The notes: a model not told the origin generated them from the letters alone. A stretch of DNA of 41,652 nucleotides from an uncultured Oscillospiraceae bacterium (GCA_948616425.1 CAPGBJ010000100.1:1-41652); one strand, 5' to 3'; counted from the stretch's first letter, positions 1 through 8,093 are shown. Numbers and translations are program-made.

Positions 1-1
1 C

Positions 2-1045
2 ACCATGCCCCTGTCCGTCCTGGAGCGGGCGGGCGCGGAGATCACCAACTACCACGGCAGCGGTATGTCCGTGATGGAGATGAGCCACCGCTCCAAGGTG
101 TTTATAGACATCTTTCAGGCAACTCAGGACAGGCTGCGCCGACTGATGAACATCCCGGAGAAGTATCATATCCTGTTCCTTCAGACCGGGGCGTCTGGCC
201 AGTTTTCGGCCATTCCTCTGAATTTGATCAGCCGGACGGGAAAGGCGGACTACGCCGTCACCGGAAATTTCTCCAGCCTGGCCTGTAAGGAGGCGGCCAA
301 GTACGGCCAGATCAACCTGGCCTGCGACACTGGAGACCGCAACCACTGCTATATCCCGAGACAGGGCGATCTGAAATTGGACCCGGAGGCCAGCTACTTC
401 TACTATTGCGCCAACAACACCATCTACGGTACTGAGTGGGACTATGTTCCAGAGACCGGCACTGTGCCCGTGGTGTGTGATATGTCCTCTGACATCCTGT
501 CTATGCCGGTGGACGTATCCAAATTCGGTGTCATCTACGCCGGAGCGCAGAAAAATATGGCCCCTGCCGGGCTGACAGTGGTGGTGATCAGAGATGATAT
601 GGCTGGCCATGAGCTGCCCTATACGCCGCTGATGATGAGTTATAAGACCATGATAGACAAGGATTCCATGTATAATACCCCTCCTTGCTGGTGCATCTAT
701 ATGCTGGGACTTACTCTGGAGTGGGTGGAGGAGCAAGGCGGGCTAGAGGGCATGGAGAAACTAAAATGGCAGAGAGCCAACATGCTCTATGATGTGCTGG
801 ATTCTGCTCGGCTGTTTACCTGTCATGCGGACAGGGGCTCCCGCTCTGGGATGAACGTCACCTTCCGCACCGGGGATGAGGCCCTGGACGCCAAATTTGT
901 GAGGGAGGCTGCCGAGGCCGGCTTTGTCAACCTGAAAGGCCACCGGAAGACTGGCGGAATGCGGGCCAGCATCTATAATGCTATGCCGGTGGAGGGTGTG
1001 GAGAGGCTGTGTGATTTTATCCAGGCGTTTGATAAGAATCATTGA
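2..1045 (+). CDS. serC: Phosphoserine aminotransferase, 5' end cut by window edge
   Basis: PLP-dependent aminotransferase that makes O-phosphoserine from 3-phosphohydroxypyruvate and glutamate, the second step of serine synthesis, in the cytosol. The frame is open to the left edge. The first visible residues match about residue 13 of the family, so the true start lies upstream and some 12-15 residues are missing; about 347 of the usual 360 codons are present. The early motif HGSGMSVMEMSHRS is typical of SerC. The PLP lysine is in AGAQKNMAP (K183 counted from the ATG at 5). serA lies two genes downstream in the same direction, with only the ECF subunit between, so this is a serine operon. The function call is secure; only the start is unknown. 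Confidence 0.96.
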   Translation, partial: TMPLSVLERAGAEITNYHGSGMSVMEMSHRSKVFIDIFQATQDRLRRLMNIPEKYHILFLQTGASGQFSAIPLNLISRTGKADYAVTGNFSSLACKEAAKYGQINLACDTGDRNHCYIPRQGDLKLDPEASYFYYCANNTIYGTEWDYVPETGTVPVVCDMSSDILSMPVDVSKFGVIYAGAQKNMAPAGLTVVVIRDDMAGHELPYTPLMMSYKTMIDKDSMYNTPPCWCIYMLGLTLEWVEEQGGLEGMEKLKWQRANMLYDVLDSARLFTCHADRGSRSGMNVTFRTGDEALDAKFVREAAEAGFVNLKGHRKTGGMRASIYNAMPVEGVERLCDFIQAFDKNH

Positions 1046-1061
1046 GAAAGAGGATGTCCCT

Positions 1062-1568
1062 ATGTCCCGCAAAGAGAAACTGTTCATGCTGGCCGCGGCC
1101 GCGCTGTTTGCCGCTGCCATTGCCGTGATGACCGCCTATATGCTCCATATTCCCCTGCCATCTGGGGGATATATCCACCTGGGGGACGCCCTGATCTACT
1201 TGGCTGCCTGTTTGCTTCCCACCCCTTATGCGGCGGCCGCGGCCGCCATCGGCGCGGGACTGGCTGATCTGCTCACCGCCCCTATGTGGGTGCTGCCTAC
1301 GCTGATGATCAAGCCGCTGGTTGTACTGCTCTTCACCCATCGAAATGGACGAATTTTGTGCTGCCGCAACTGTGCCGCCATAATCGCAGCCGGATTGCTT
1401 TCCCCTGCCGCCTATGCGCTGGCCGGTTGTGTTCTGGCCGGGACTATGGCCGCCTTTGTCCCCCAGTTTTTGGGCACCCTGGTTCAGGGGATCGGGAGCG
1501 GCGCGCTGTTTTTGGTTATGGCCCCTGCGCTGGATGGAGTGAAGCTGAAAGAACACATCGGGACCTAA
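1062..1568 (+). CDS. ECF transporter S component (substrate-binding membrane subunit)
   Basis: Very hydrophobic 168-residue protein with about five or six membrane segments (the first around residues 7-28). The motif HLGDALIYLAACLLP is shared by S subunits of energy-coupling-factor vitamin and metabolite transporters, and it resembles the TIGR04002-type group. The substrate cannot be read from sequence. S subunits need a shared EcfA/A'/T module, which is not in this window. I start at ATG 1062, with an AAGAGG ribosome site 16 bp after serC ends; the frame stays open upstream inside serC but has no better site. Its place between serC and serA suggests uptake of a compound tied to serine or one-carbon metabolism, but that is inference. 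Confidence 0.8.
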   Translation: MSRKEKLFMLAAAALFAAAIAVMTAYMLHIPLPSGGYIHLGDALIYLAACLLPTPYAAAAAAIGAGLADLLTAPMWVLPTLMIKPLVVLLFTHRNGRILCCRNCAAIIAAGLLSPAAYALAGCVLAGTMAAFVPQFLGTLVQGIGSGALFLVMAPALDGVKLKEHIGT

Positions 1569-1623
1569 GATGGCCGCAGGCCGGCTCTTAATAAAATATC
1601 AACATGCATTCGAGGTAATTCAT

Positions 1624-2796
1624 ATGTACCGAATTAAAACTCTGAACAAAATCTCAGCTATGGGCCTTTCTCGGTTGAACCGGGACCGCTTTCAGGTGGG
1701 AGACGACCTGGAAAACGAGGACGGCATCCTGGTTCGCTCTGCCCCTATGCAGGACTATGTGTTTCCCGACTCTCTCCGGGCCATTGCTCGGGCGGGGGCC
1801 GGCACCAACAATATCCCCGTCGACCGCTGTTCTGAGAGTGGGATTGTGGTCTTCAACACCCCGGGGGCCAATGCCAACGCGGTAAAGGAGCTGGTTATTG
1901 CCGCCATGCTGGTGGCCTCCCGGGACATCCTGGGGGGGGCTGATTGGGTGCAGGAGCAGGCCCACACCCCCAAGGTGGATGTGGCTGCCGCCGTTGAGAA
2001 GGGGAAATCTGCCTTTGTGGGGCCAGAGCTGTATAAGAAGACCCTGGGGGTTGTTGGGCTGGGGGCCATCGGAGCCTTGGTGTGTAATATTGCTCTGGAT
2101 TTGGGGATGGATGTCTACGGCTACGATCCATTCCTGTCAGTGGATGCCGCCCTGCGGCTGGACCGCCACGTCCATGTGGTAAAGGAGGTGGACGAGCTCT
2201 ATAAGGTGTCCGACTACATCACCATCCACATCCCGTACAGCAGCTCCACCAAGGACTTTGTCAATGCCGAGGCCATCAATAAGATGAAGGGGCAGGTGCG
2301 GGTGCTGAACCTGGCCCGGGGCGGACTGGTAAATGATGAGGACATGATCGCCGCTCTGGAGTCGGGGCGGGTGGCTAAGTACGTCACCGACTTCCCCAAT
2401 GAGCAGATCGCCACGGTGAAAAATGTGATTGCCCTGCCTCATCTGGGGGCCTCTACCCCGGAGAGTGAGGAGAACTGCGCGGTTATGGCTGCCCGTCAAC
2501 TTCAAGACTATCTGCTCAACGGGAATATCACCAACTCGGTCAACCTGCCAAATGTCTGCCAGGATTGGAGCGGTATCGCTCGTATCTGTTTGATTCACAA
2601 AAATGTCCCCGCCATGTTGACCCAGATCATGACCACCCTGTCCGACGATCATATTAATGTGGAGAATATGACCAACAAGTCCAAAAAGGACTACGCGTAT
2701 ACTATGGTAGATGTGAATACCCGACTCACGGAGGAGGCTGTGGAGGAGCTGCGCGCCATTCCCAACATGATCCGTGTCCGGGTCTTAAACCATTAA
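1624..2796 (+). CDS. serA: D-3-phosphoglycerate dehydrogenase
   Basis: Oxidises 3-phosphoglycerate to 3-phosphohydroxypyruvate with NAD+, the first step of serine synthesis. The 390 residues show the D-2-hydroxyacid dehydrogenase layout: a substrate domain split around a Rossmann fold with GVVGLGAIGALV, the catalytic arginine in LNLARGGLV, the glutamate in STPESEENC and the histidine in ALPHLGAST. A C-terminal ACT-like domain (from about residue 318, ARICLIHKNVPAML) suggests feedback control by serine, as known in this family. I start at ATG 1624, with GAGG eight bases upstream; an in-frame start at 1570 would add 18 residues without a ribosome site. It follows the ECF gene by 55 bp and precedes exonuclease III by 12 bp, so cotranscription is likely. 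Confidence 0.96.
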   Translation: MYRIKTLNKISAMGLSRLNRDRFQVGDDLENEDGILVRSAPMQDYVFPDSLRAIARAGAGTNNIPVDRCSESGIVVFNTPGANANAVKELVIAAMLVASRDILGGADWVQEQAHTPKVDVAAAVEKGKSAFVGPELYKKTLGVVGLGAIGALVCNIALDLGMDVYGYDPFLSVDAALRLDRHVHVVKEVDELYKVSDYITIHIPYSSSTKDFVNAEAINKMKGQVRVLNLARGGLVNDEDMIAALESGRVAKYVTDFPNEQIATVKNVIALPHLGASTPESEENCAVMAARQLQDYLLNGNITNSVNLPNVCQDWSGIARICLIHKNVPAMLTQIMTTLSDDHINVENMTNKSKKDYAYTMVDVNTRLTEEAVEELRAIPNMIRVRVLNH

Positions 2797-2808
2797 AGGA
2801 GCCATGTT

Positions 2809-3567
2809 ATGGTGCTGATATCCTGGAATGTCAACGGTCTGCGGGCCTGTATGAAGAAGGGGTTTGAAGATTTCTACCGGGCGGAAAAACCCGACTTTCT
2901 CTGCCTTCAGGAGACGAAAATGGAGCAGGGACAGGCAGATGTACCCCTGGGGGAAGGGGTGCTGGAGTTTTGGAACTCGGCGGAGAAGAAGGGATACTCC
3001 GGTACAGCTGTCTTTACTTCTCATAGGCCCGTCGATGTGGCTTACGGGATGGACCGGGAGCCCCATGACCACGAGGGGCGGCTTATTACCCTGGAGTATG
3101 AGAAATTCTACCTGGTTTGCTGCTACACTCCCAATTCTCAGGACGGCTTGAAACGGCTGGACTACCGTATGAGTTGGGAGGATGACCTGCGGGACTACCT
3201 CGTGTCCCTGGACAGGACCAAGCCGGTGATCTACTGCGGCGACCTGAATGTGGCCCACCAAGAGATTGACCTGAAAAATCCAAAGGCTAACCGGGGAAAC
3301 GCCGGTTTTTCCGATCAGGAGCGGGAGAAGATGACCGCCCTGCTGGCCTGTGGCTTTACCGACACCTTCCGGGCCCTTTACCCGGATAGGGAGGGGGCTT
3401 ACTCCTGGTGGTCCTACCGCTTCAATGCCCGGAAGAACAACGCCGGGTGGCGCATTGATTATTTCATTGTCTCTGACCGGCTGAAAGACCATATTCTTCG
3501 GGCGGAAATTCTCTCTGACATAGAGGGCAGTGACCACTGCCCCGTGCTGCTGGAGCTGGATATTTGA
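2809..3567 (+). CDS. xth: Exodeoxyribonuclease III / AP endonuclease
   Basis: Mg2+-dependent endonuclease-exonuclease-phosphatase-fold enzyme that cuts DNA 5' of abasic sites and degrades 3' ends in base-excision repair. The 252-residue length fits the ExoIII family. Motifs in order are SWNVNGLRA near the N terminus, LCLQETKME (metal-binding glutamate), YTPNSQ, YCGDLNVAH (active-site Asp/Asn), AYSWWSYR, WRIDYF and the C-terminal SDHCPVLLEL with the catalytic His-Asp pair. A clear AAAGGAG site precedes ATG 2809. It sits inside a serine/one-carbon operon, 12 bp after serA and 18 bp before metF, with no evident functional link. Confidence 0.95.
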   Translation: MVLISWNVNGLRACMKKGFEDFYRAEKPDFLCLQETKMEQGQADVPLGEGVLEFWNSAEKKGYSGTAVFTSHRPVDVAYGMDREPHDHEGRLITLEYEKFYLVCCYTPNSQDGLKRLDYRMSWEDDLRDYLVSLDRTKPVIYCGDLNVAHQEIDLKNPKANRGNAGFSDQEREKMTALLACGFTDTFRALYPDREGAYSWWSYRFNARKNNAGWRIDYFIVSDRLKDHILRAEILSDIEGSDHCPVLLELDI

Positions 3568-3585
3568 CAGAAAGAAGGGGATCCC

Positions 3586-4452
3586 ATGAAACTGTGTGAG
3601 TTGTTTGGTCAGGGCAGGACCGTTTTCTCCTGTGAGGTCTTCCCACCTAAGAAAAATGACCCGGTGGACAGCATCTACAAGACTTTGGATGGACTGAAGG
3701 ACATTCGTCCCGACTTCATCAGCGTTACTTTTGGGGCGGGAGGCTCCAAAGTGAATCAGACGACCCGGGAGATTGCCGCTCTGATTGAGAACCAGTACCA
3801 CATCCCTGCCATGGCACACCTGACCTGTGTGGCTGCCGGGAAGGAAGATGTGGATTGCCTGTTGGCTGATTTAAAGGCGAACGGGGTGGAGAATGTGCTG
3901 GCCTTGCGGGGAGATGTAAGTGCGGACTACCCCCCGAAGACTGATTTTAAGTATGCCAGCGAACTGGTGAGATACATCCGGGACCGTGGAAATTTTGGTG
4001 TGTCCGCCGCCTGCTATCCAGAGGGACACTTGGAGAGCCCTGACCTGGTCAGCGATATCCGCCGCCTGAAAGAGAAGGTAGACGCGGGGGCCCAGCATCT
4101 CGTCAGCCAGCTGTTCTTCGACAACGACGATTTTTTCCGCTTTCTGGAACGGGCGCGCATCGCGGGGGTAGATGTGCCGATTGAGGCGGGCATTATGCCG
4201 GTGCTGTCCAAGAGTTCCATTCAGCGTATGGTGTCTATGTGTGGGGCCAGTCTGCCCAGCAAGCTCACCCGTATCCTGGCCCGCTACGGTGACCACCCCG
4301 ATGCGCTGCGGGAGGCGGGGATTGCCTACGCCATCGACCAGATCTCCGACCTGATTGCCGGAGGTGTGGAGGGAATCCATCTGTACACCATGAATAACCC
4401 CGATGTGGCCCGTCAGATTGCCGGGAGTATCTCCTCCATCCGGAAGGTATAA
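3586..4452 (+). CDS. metF: Methylenetetrahydrofolate reductase
   Basis: Flavin-dependent TIM-barrel enzyme that reduces 5,10-methylene-THF to 5-methyl-THF for methionine synthesis. The 288 residues match the bacterial MetF length. Diagnostic stretches are FSCEVFPPKK at the start, ISVTFGAGGS, HLTCVAAG, VLALRGD, SAACYPEGH, VSQLFFDND and the C-terminal GIHLYTMNNPD. The ribosome site GAAGGGG precedes ATG 3586. With serC and serA upstream, the operon links serine, the main donor of folate one-carbon units, to their reduction. No MetV-like partner gene is adjacent. Confidence 0.95.
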   Translation: MKLCELFGQGRTVFSCEVFPPKKNDPVDSIYKTLDGLKDIRPDFISVTFGAGGSKVNQTTREIAALIENQYHIPAMAHLTCVAAGKEDVDCLLADLKANGVENVLALRGDVSADYPPKTDFKYASELVRYIRDRGNFGVSAACYPEGHLESPDLVSDIRRLKEKVDAGAQHLVSQLFFDNDDFFRFLERARIAGVDVPIEAGIMPVLSKSSIQRMVSMCGASLPSKLTRILARYGDHPDALREAGIAYAIDQISDLIAGGVEGIHLYTMNNPDVARQIAGSISSIRKV

Positions 4453-4589
4453 TCGGACTGTCAAATCCCTCTGGGGAAGCGGGACTTTCCACTCGAAGTT
4501 TCTTTATCAAATTTTAAGGAGTTTTTCGTCGTATTTTTGCCCGTATTGTGTTAGAATACCTCCAGAGTGATGAACAGGGGGTAGTTCCA
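4453..4589. other. Gap after the serine/one-carbon operon
   Basis: There is no gene here. It probably holds the promoter of the following membrane-protein gene: a -10-like TAGAAT lies at 4552-4557, but no good -35 box is in register. No hairpin with a T-run follows metF, so read-through into the next gene is possible. Confidence 0.35.
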
Positions 4590-5288
4590 GTGAAGAATAG
4601 ACGAAAGCTGTTAATTTTGACCGCCGCTCTGTTGCTGCTGGTAGGGGGCGGGTGGTTTTTATATGGCACGGGCTTTTTTCAGGCGGTCGTCTCTCTGGAT
4701 ACGCTGAGAGCCTACATTGTGCGCTTTGCACCCTACTCTCACCTAACGTTCTTTTTGGTCCAGCTGCTGTCTGTCGTTCTGGCCCCTATACCCAGCAATA
4801 TTACCGCTGCTGCCGGAGGTCTTCTCTTTGGGACCTGGCCCGCTTTTCTGCTCACCTTTGGGGCGGTCACTGCTGGGTCTCTGCTCACCTTCTCCTTGGC
4901 GCGGGTGCTGGGGCGGGACTTTGCCGACCGATTGGTGAGCCGGAAGCTGTCGGAGAAGTATCAGAATACCTTGCGTACCAAGGCGCCTGTATTTCTGGCT
5001 TTAGCCTTTCTCTTTCCGTTTTTTCCCGACGATATGCTGTGTATCTTGGCGGGACTCACCAACCTGTCCTTCCGGCACTTTGCTGTGATTGTCCTCCTCA
5101 CCCGGCCCTGGGGTCTACTGTTCGCCAGCGCGCTGGGCGGCGCAACTCTGAATCTGCCCCCTTGGGCCATGGTTCCCATTGGCTTACTGGGCCTGATTTT
5201 ATTCCTTTTGGGACTGAAACATGGGGATCGGCTGGAAGAAATGATCCTCCGGCGTTTGAAAGAGCGAAAAGTTGGAGAAACTGAATAA
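4590..5288 (+). CDS. TVP38/TMEM64 (DedA-like, VTT domain) membrane protein
   Basis: Polytopic membrane protein of 232 residues. A first hydrophobic helix spans about residues 6-26. The VTT/SNARE-associated core follows, with PSNITAAAGGLLFGTWPA (re-entrant loop with Gly-Leu-Phe-Gly) and FLFPFFPDDMLCILAGLT, the F-x-P-x-x-P-x-D signature of the family. Related DedA/TVP38 proteins are linked to lipid-carrier recycling and membrane homeostasis, but the substrate of this protein is unknown. I chose GTG 4590 because GGGGGTAG sits just upstream. The frame is open from GTG 4548, but that start has no ribosome site and overlaps a possible promoter. Confidence 0.85.
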   Translation: MKNRRKLLILTAALLLLVGGGWFLYGTGFFQAVVSLDTLRAYIVRFAPYSHLTFFLVQLLSVVLAPIPSNITAAAGGLLFGTWPAFLLTFGAVTAGSLLTFSLARVLGRDFADRLVSRKLSEKYQNTLRTKAPVFLALAFLFPFFPDDMLCILAGLTNLSFRHFAVIVLLTRPWGLLFASALGGATLNLPPWAMVPIGLLGLILFLLGLKHGDRLEEMILRRLKERKVGETE

Positions 5289-5295
5289 GCGGCAT

Positions 5296-5327
5296 AAAAA
5301 TTTGGGGCCACGGCCCCAAATTTTTAT
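5296..5327 (+). terminator. Intrinsic terminator after the TVP38 gene
   Basis: A perfect inverted repeat with 14-base arms (AAAAATTTGGGGCC and its complement) lies 8 bp after the stop codon, with A-run and T-run at its two ends. It can therefore work in both directions and separates this gene from the perR operon. Confidence 0.9.
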
Positions 5328-5338
5328 GTTCCTTCCTC

Positions 5339-5367
5339 TTTACAAATTCAGGAGTATATGGTAAAAT
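5339..5367 (+). promoter_or_regulatory. Sigma-A promoter of the perR-rubrerythrin operon
   Basis: TTTACA at 5339-5344 and TAAAAT at 5362-5367 are separated by exactly 17 bp, about 40 bp upstream of the perR start codon. Confidence 0.8.
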
Positions 5368-5374
5368 ATTTTCA

Positions 5375-5395
5375 TAACAATAATTACTATTGTTA
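5375..5395 (+). promoter_or_regulatory. PerR/Fur-type operator overlapping the transcription start
   Basis: A perfect inverted repeat of TAACAATA and TATTGTTA with a 5-bp centre starts 8 bp after the -10 box and covers the expected +1. AT-rich palindromes of this size are typical of PerR/Fur boxes. Its position implies autorepression of perR together with rubrerythrin, released by peroxide. Confidence 0.75.
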
Positions 5396-5408
5396 AGGAG
5401 GATGGAGC

Positions 5409-5828
5409 ATGGAACGCGCCGTGCGCTACAGCAGAAAACGGGAAGCGATCCTGTCTGCCATCCAGGGGACAAGCTGTCATCCCTCGGCTGAATGGGTGTA
5501 CCAGCAGCTTAAGCCCCAGCATCCTGATTTGAGTTTGGGCACAGTATATCGCAATCTAACTTTTTTTCAGGCTCGGGGTCTCATTCAAAGTGTGGGGGTA
5601 GTCCAGGGCCAGGAGCGTTTTGACGCCGTCACCAACCCACACTGCCATTTTATTTGCAATTGCTGCGGTACCGTTCTGGACCTGCCGGATATTCAACCAC
5701 AGGTCGGTCTGGACGAGGCTGTCAGCCGGCAATACGGGCTTGCGGTCCAACGCCACGAGCTCACTTTCCATGGCCTGTGCGCCAGTTGCACAAGCCGACA
5801 AAATTTTAAGGAGGAACCAATATTATGA
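5409..5828 (+). CDS. perR: Fur-family peroxide-stress repressor (PerR-like)
   Basis: Metal-dependent repressor of 139 residues. The N-terminal winged helix (about 8-80) contains the family signature LSLGTVYRNLTFF. The C-terminal dimerisation part has NPHCHFIC, with metal-ligand histidines, and two Cys pairs (CNCC near residue 83 and CASC near 126) that would hold the structural zinc. Of the Fur family, PerR fits best because the gene is coupled to a rubrerythrin: its TGA overlaps the rubrerythrin ATG by 4 bp, so translation is probably coupled. The operator at 5375-5395 suggests autoregulation. Without the regulatory-site residues tested, Fur or Zur cannot be fully excluded. Confidence 0.85.
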   Translation: MERAVRYSRKREAILSAIQGTSCHPSAEWVYQQLKPQHPDLSLGTVYRNLTFFQARGLIQSVGVVQGQERFDAVTNPHCHFICNCCGTVLDLPDIQPQVGLDEAVSRQYGLAVQRHELTFHGLCASCTSRQNFKEEPIL

Positions 5829-6367
5829 AGAAGTTTGTTTGCAGCGTCTGCGGCTATGTCTACGAGGGGGAGTCCGCCCCCGCCAAGTGCCCCCAGTGTG
5901 GCGTTGGCCCCGAGAAATTCGTGGAGCAGAAGAGCGAGATGTCTTGGGCTGCTGAGCATGTTGTGGGGGTAGCTCAGGGTGTGGACCCCGAGATTCTGGA
6001 GGGCCTGCGCGCCAACTTCCAGGGCGAGTGCACTGAGGTTGGTATGTATCTGGCCATGGCCCGCGTGGCCCATCGCGAGGGCTACCCCGAGATCGGCCTG
6101 TACTGGGAGAAGGCCGCTTGGGAAGAGGCCGAACACGCCGCCAAGTTCGCCGAGCTGCTGGGCGAGGTGGTCACCGACTCCACCAAGAAGAACCTGGAGA
6201 TGCGCGTCGAGGCCGAGAACGGCGCCACCGCCGGCAAGGTCGCCATCGCCAAGAAGGCTAAGGAGCTGAATCTGGACGCTATCCACGACACCGTCCACGA
6301 GATGGCCCGTGACGAGGCCCGCCACGGCAAGGCTTTCAAGGGCCTGCTGGAGCGGTACTTCAAGTAA
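5825..6367 (+). CDS. Reverse-type rubrerythrin (3' part probably supplied by the mobile element)
   Basis: Non-haem iron peroxidase of 180 residues that reduces hydrogen peroxide in anaerobes. The rubredoxin-like Fe(Cys)4 domain is at the N terminus (C6, C9, C22, C25), followed by the ferritin-like diiron domain with GECTEVGMYLAM, WEEAEHAAKF and the C-terminal DEARHGKAF. That is the reverse order from classical rubrerythrin, as in clostridial reverse rubrerythrins. Start ATG 5825 overlaps the perR stop, with AAGGAGG upstream. Codons from about 6112 to the stop are duplicated at 17030-17284. If the element integrated inside the 92-bp shared core, the last 11 codons and the terminator here come from the element. 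The protein sequence downstream of the core is identical in both copies. Confidence 0.95.
   Translation: MKKFVCSVCGYVYEGESAPAKCPQCGVGPEKFVEQKSEMSWAAEHVVGVAQGVDPEILEGLRANFQGECTEVGMYLAMARVAHREGYPEIGLYWEKAAWEEAEHAAKFAELLGEVVTDSTKKNLEMRVEAENGATAGKVAIAKKAKELNLDAIHDTVHEMARDEARHGKAFKGLLERYFK
6242..6333 (+). repeat. Left copy of the 92-bp direct repeat (attL candidate)
   Basis: These 92 bases are identical to 17159-17250. They encode rubrerythrin residues about 140-170, including most of the last diiron-binding helix. Outside the core the two copies remain alignable, but substitutions appear on both sides. Confidence 0.85.
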
Positions 6368-6395
6368 GATATTCGCCACAATTTCAGCGTTTTTT

Positions 6396-6428
6396 GAGGG
6401 GAACGGGGAAACCTGTTCCCCTCTTTTT
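6396..6428 (+). terminator. Terminator of rubrerythrin, element-side copy
   Basis: GAGGGGAAC and GTTCCCCTC arms around a short loop are followed by a run of T. The same hairpin, slightly diverged, recurs at 17313-17345, so the terminator is part of the duplicated segment. Confidence 0.88.
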
Positions 6429-6437
6429 TGTGTCGGT

Positions 6438-6512
6438 GTGCAAGTCAGTGTGCAACTCCCGCCCGGTATTCACTTTTTCAGCTTTCACATGTGCAACTCG
6501 AATAAATTGCAC
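6438..6512. repeat. Cluster of GTGCAA motifs at the left element end
   Basis: GTGCAA occurs at 6438, 6450 and 6491 on the plus strand and at 6507 on the minus strand. The last two form an inverted pair 10 bp apart. The same hexamer clusters at the right end. These may be arm-type integrase or excisionase sites; that role is inference. Confidence 0.5.
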
Positions 6513-6869
6513 TCATATTAAGCGTTTTTTTCGCTTAATTACGAAGAAATCAGAGAAAACAGACAACTTTTCAAGAAGTTTATTCAACTATGCGGCGAAA
6601 AATAAGAAGTTTGAGACAAAACGCAACAACTTTTTTGCAAGTTTTCAAGCCACCGAGCCAAAATATTCTATTCGTGCCGCTAAAATTACCGTTTCTCTCT
6701 GGATTTTGCAGACTTTTCATTGGTCTGCTTTTTTCTTTTCTCTATTATAGCACATGTCCTTGTTAAAGTACAGGTTTTTCTTTGCCCCATGTTATACTAA
6801 ATCCAGTGAGAGCGAGAGGCACAGACCTCTTGAAAAAATTAAATCAAAAATGAGAAGGAGATTTTTAAC
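6513..6869. other. AT-rich non-coding left flank of the element
   Basis: No convincing gene is present. The stretch is rich in A and T runs. A TATACT -10-like box at 6793-6798 probably belongs to the promoter of the gene at 6870, but no good -35 box is in register. A ribosome site, GAAGGAG, lies just before 6870. Confidence 0.5.
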
Positions 6870-7307
6870 ATGAAAAAGAACGCTATCATTACCATTGACG
6901 AGACTACCGCCCGTGTCACCAAGGCTTTCCAGAGGCAGGCCCGCATTTTTGGCACTGACGAATACAAAATGTGGAAAGCCTACCGCGAGGATTTCCCCGG
7001 CGCAAAGATGGAGACTAAGACCATCAAGCGGAACGCCAACAAGCGCACCTACCGCAACCTGACCTATGTTAATATGGGGCGGTATATCTCTGTGAACGCC
7101 CCCCAGCTTTTGGAGGAATTTGAGAAACAAAAGGATTCCGCCAAGGCTCAGGAAAACCCCTATCGCGCTGTGCTGGCCTGGTTCCTTGAGCAGTTCCCCA
7201 ACTATGATGATTACAAAAAGTTCTTTGAGGACAAGGACAAGACCGCCGAGGCCACAGCCGCCGAGGATGAGGCCCCCGACAGCCGTGTGATTGGCCTTGC
7301 TGGTTGA
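6870..7307 (+). CDS. Unknown element protein, 145 residues
   Basis: I do not recognise a family. The N-terminal half is basic and mixed (ITIDETTARVTKAFQRQARI...), the middle has aromatic-rich AVLAWFLEQFPNYDDYKKFF, and the last 25 residues are acidic and alanine-rich, probably disordered. There is no signal peptide, membrane segment or metal-binding cysteine. A strong GAAGGAG site seven to eight bases before ATG 6870 and codon use like its neighbours support real translation. It is the first gene inside the left end and is followed by a strong hairpin terminator. Confidence 0.75.
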   Translation: MKKNAIITIDETTARVTKAFQRQARIFGTDEYKMWKAYREDFPGAKMETKTIKRNANKRTYRNLTYVNMGRYISVNAPQLLEEFEKQKDSAKAQENPYRAVLAWFLEQFPNYDDYKKFFEDKDKTAEATAAEDEAPDSRVIGLAG

Positions 7308-7360
7308 CTGGCCGCTAGGGGCAAGCACCTTTGAAAAATACACATCAATTCCATATCAAA

Positions 7361-7393
7361 CGGAGGGGCGGCACGTTGATTGCCGCCCCTCCG
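7361..7393. terminator. Bidirectional terminator between convergent genes
   Basis: Perfect 13-base arms (CGGAGGGGCGGCA and complement) around a 7-base loop lie between the stop codons at 7307 (plus) and 7405 (minus). Confidence 0.85.
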
Positions 7394-7404
7394 TTGTGTA
7401 CGCA

Positions 7405-7995
7405 TTACAGCCCTAATAACTGCTTTTTCTTGGCGTCAAACTCTGCCTGTGTAATCGTGCCGCTGTCCAGCAAAGCCTTGTACTTTTTCAATTCATCGGC
7501 GGCACTTTGCGGAATTTCCTGCTTTATAACAGCAGACTTTTCCTGTCGGCCAATCAAAAGTTTGCTGATTTCTTCATGTAATTCGTCACGATTTTTCAGA
7601 AAACCAAATTTAATTGCTCCAGAGGCAGTAGTTACAGCTAACCCGCTGAACAGACTGGTTCCAACAGCAGTAATAGAATCTAACGGTAAATCAACACGTT
7701 TTGCTGTTGCGTCACATCCATATATTCTTTTATTGGTGACAGTAATTTGAACTTTAGACCACCGCTTATAAAAAATAAATCCAATAACGGCAAGTACAAT
7801 AATCATTGGATACAGGGCATAGTTTGCACCATTTCCAAAGCCGAAGCCATAGCCAAAGTCGTATTCACCGCGATAGCTACTATACGATGCCTGAAAATCA
7901 TAGCAAATAGTGATAAGCAGTCCTAAAATGGGTAGCAGCATACAAAACAATTTTGAATCTTTCAGTGTTCCTTTGGCAATCACTTTTTCTTCCAT
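7405..7995 (-). CDS. PH-like membrane protein with C-terminal SHOCT domain
   Basis: The protein has 196 residues. Two hydrophobic segments (about 18-34 and 58-76) flank a short Tyr/Gly/Phe-rich loop. The middle (about 78-135) looks like a bacterial PH domain (VTNKRIYGC...LPLDSITAVGT). The C terminus is a SHOCT module, LKKYKALLDSGTITQAEFDAKK. SHOCT tails occur at the ends of many membrane or phage-associated proteins and may mediate assembly; the cellular role here is unknown. It is transcribed alone from a near-consensus promoter at 8094-8122. It could be cargo or an accessory function of the element. Confidence 0.8.
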   Translation of the reverse strand: MEEKVIAKGTLKDSKLFCMLLPILGLLITICYDFQASYSSYRGEYDFGYGFGFGNGANYALYPMIIVLAVIGFIFYKRWSKVQITVTNKRIYGCDATAKRVDLPLDSITAVGTSLFSGLAVTTASGAIKFGFLKNRDELHEEISKLLIGRQEKSAVIKQEIPQSAADELKKYKALLDSGTITQAEFDAKKKQLLGL

Positions 7996-8093
7996 AATAA
8001 TTTCCCTTTCTTTTTCCCGTATTTAGCGGGTTAATTGATGTGTTCCCTCTCTGTATTCCTGCTTGGACTTGCCACCAGCCGCACAGTATAAGT

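Noticed and set aside
6394..6750. Plus-strand open frame of 118 codons at the left element end
   Set aside because: It begins inside the rubrerythrin terminator, has no ribosome site and encodes a low-complexity Phe/Lys/Ser-rich product of AT-rich DNA.
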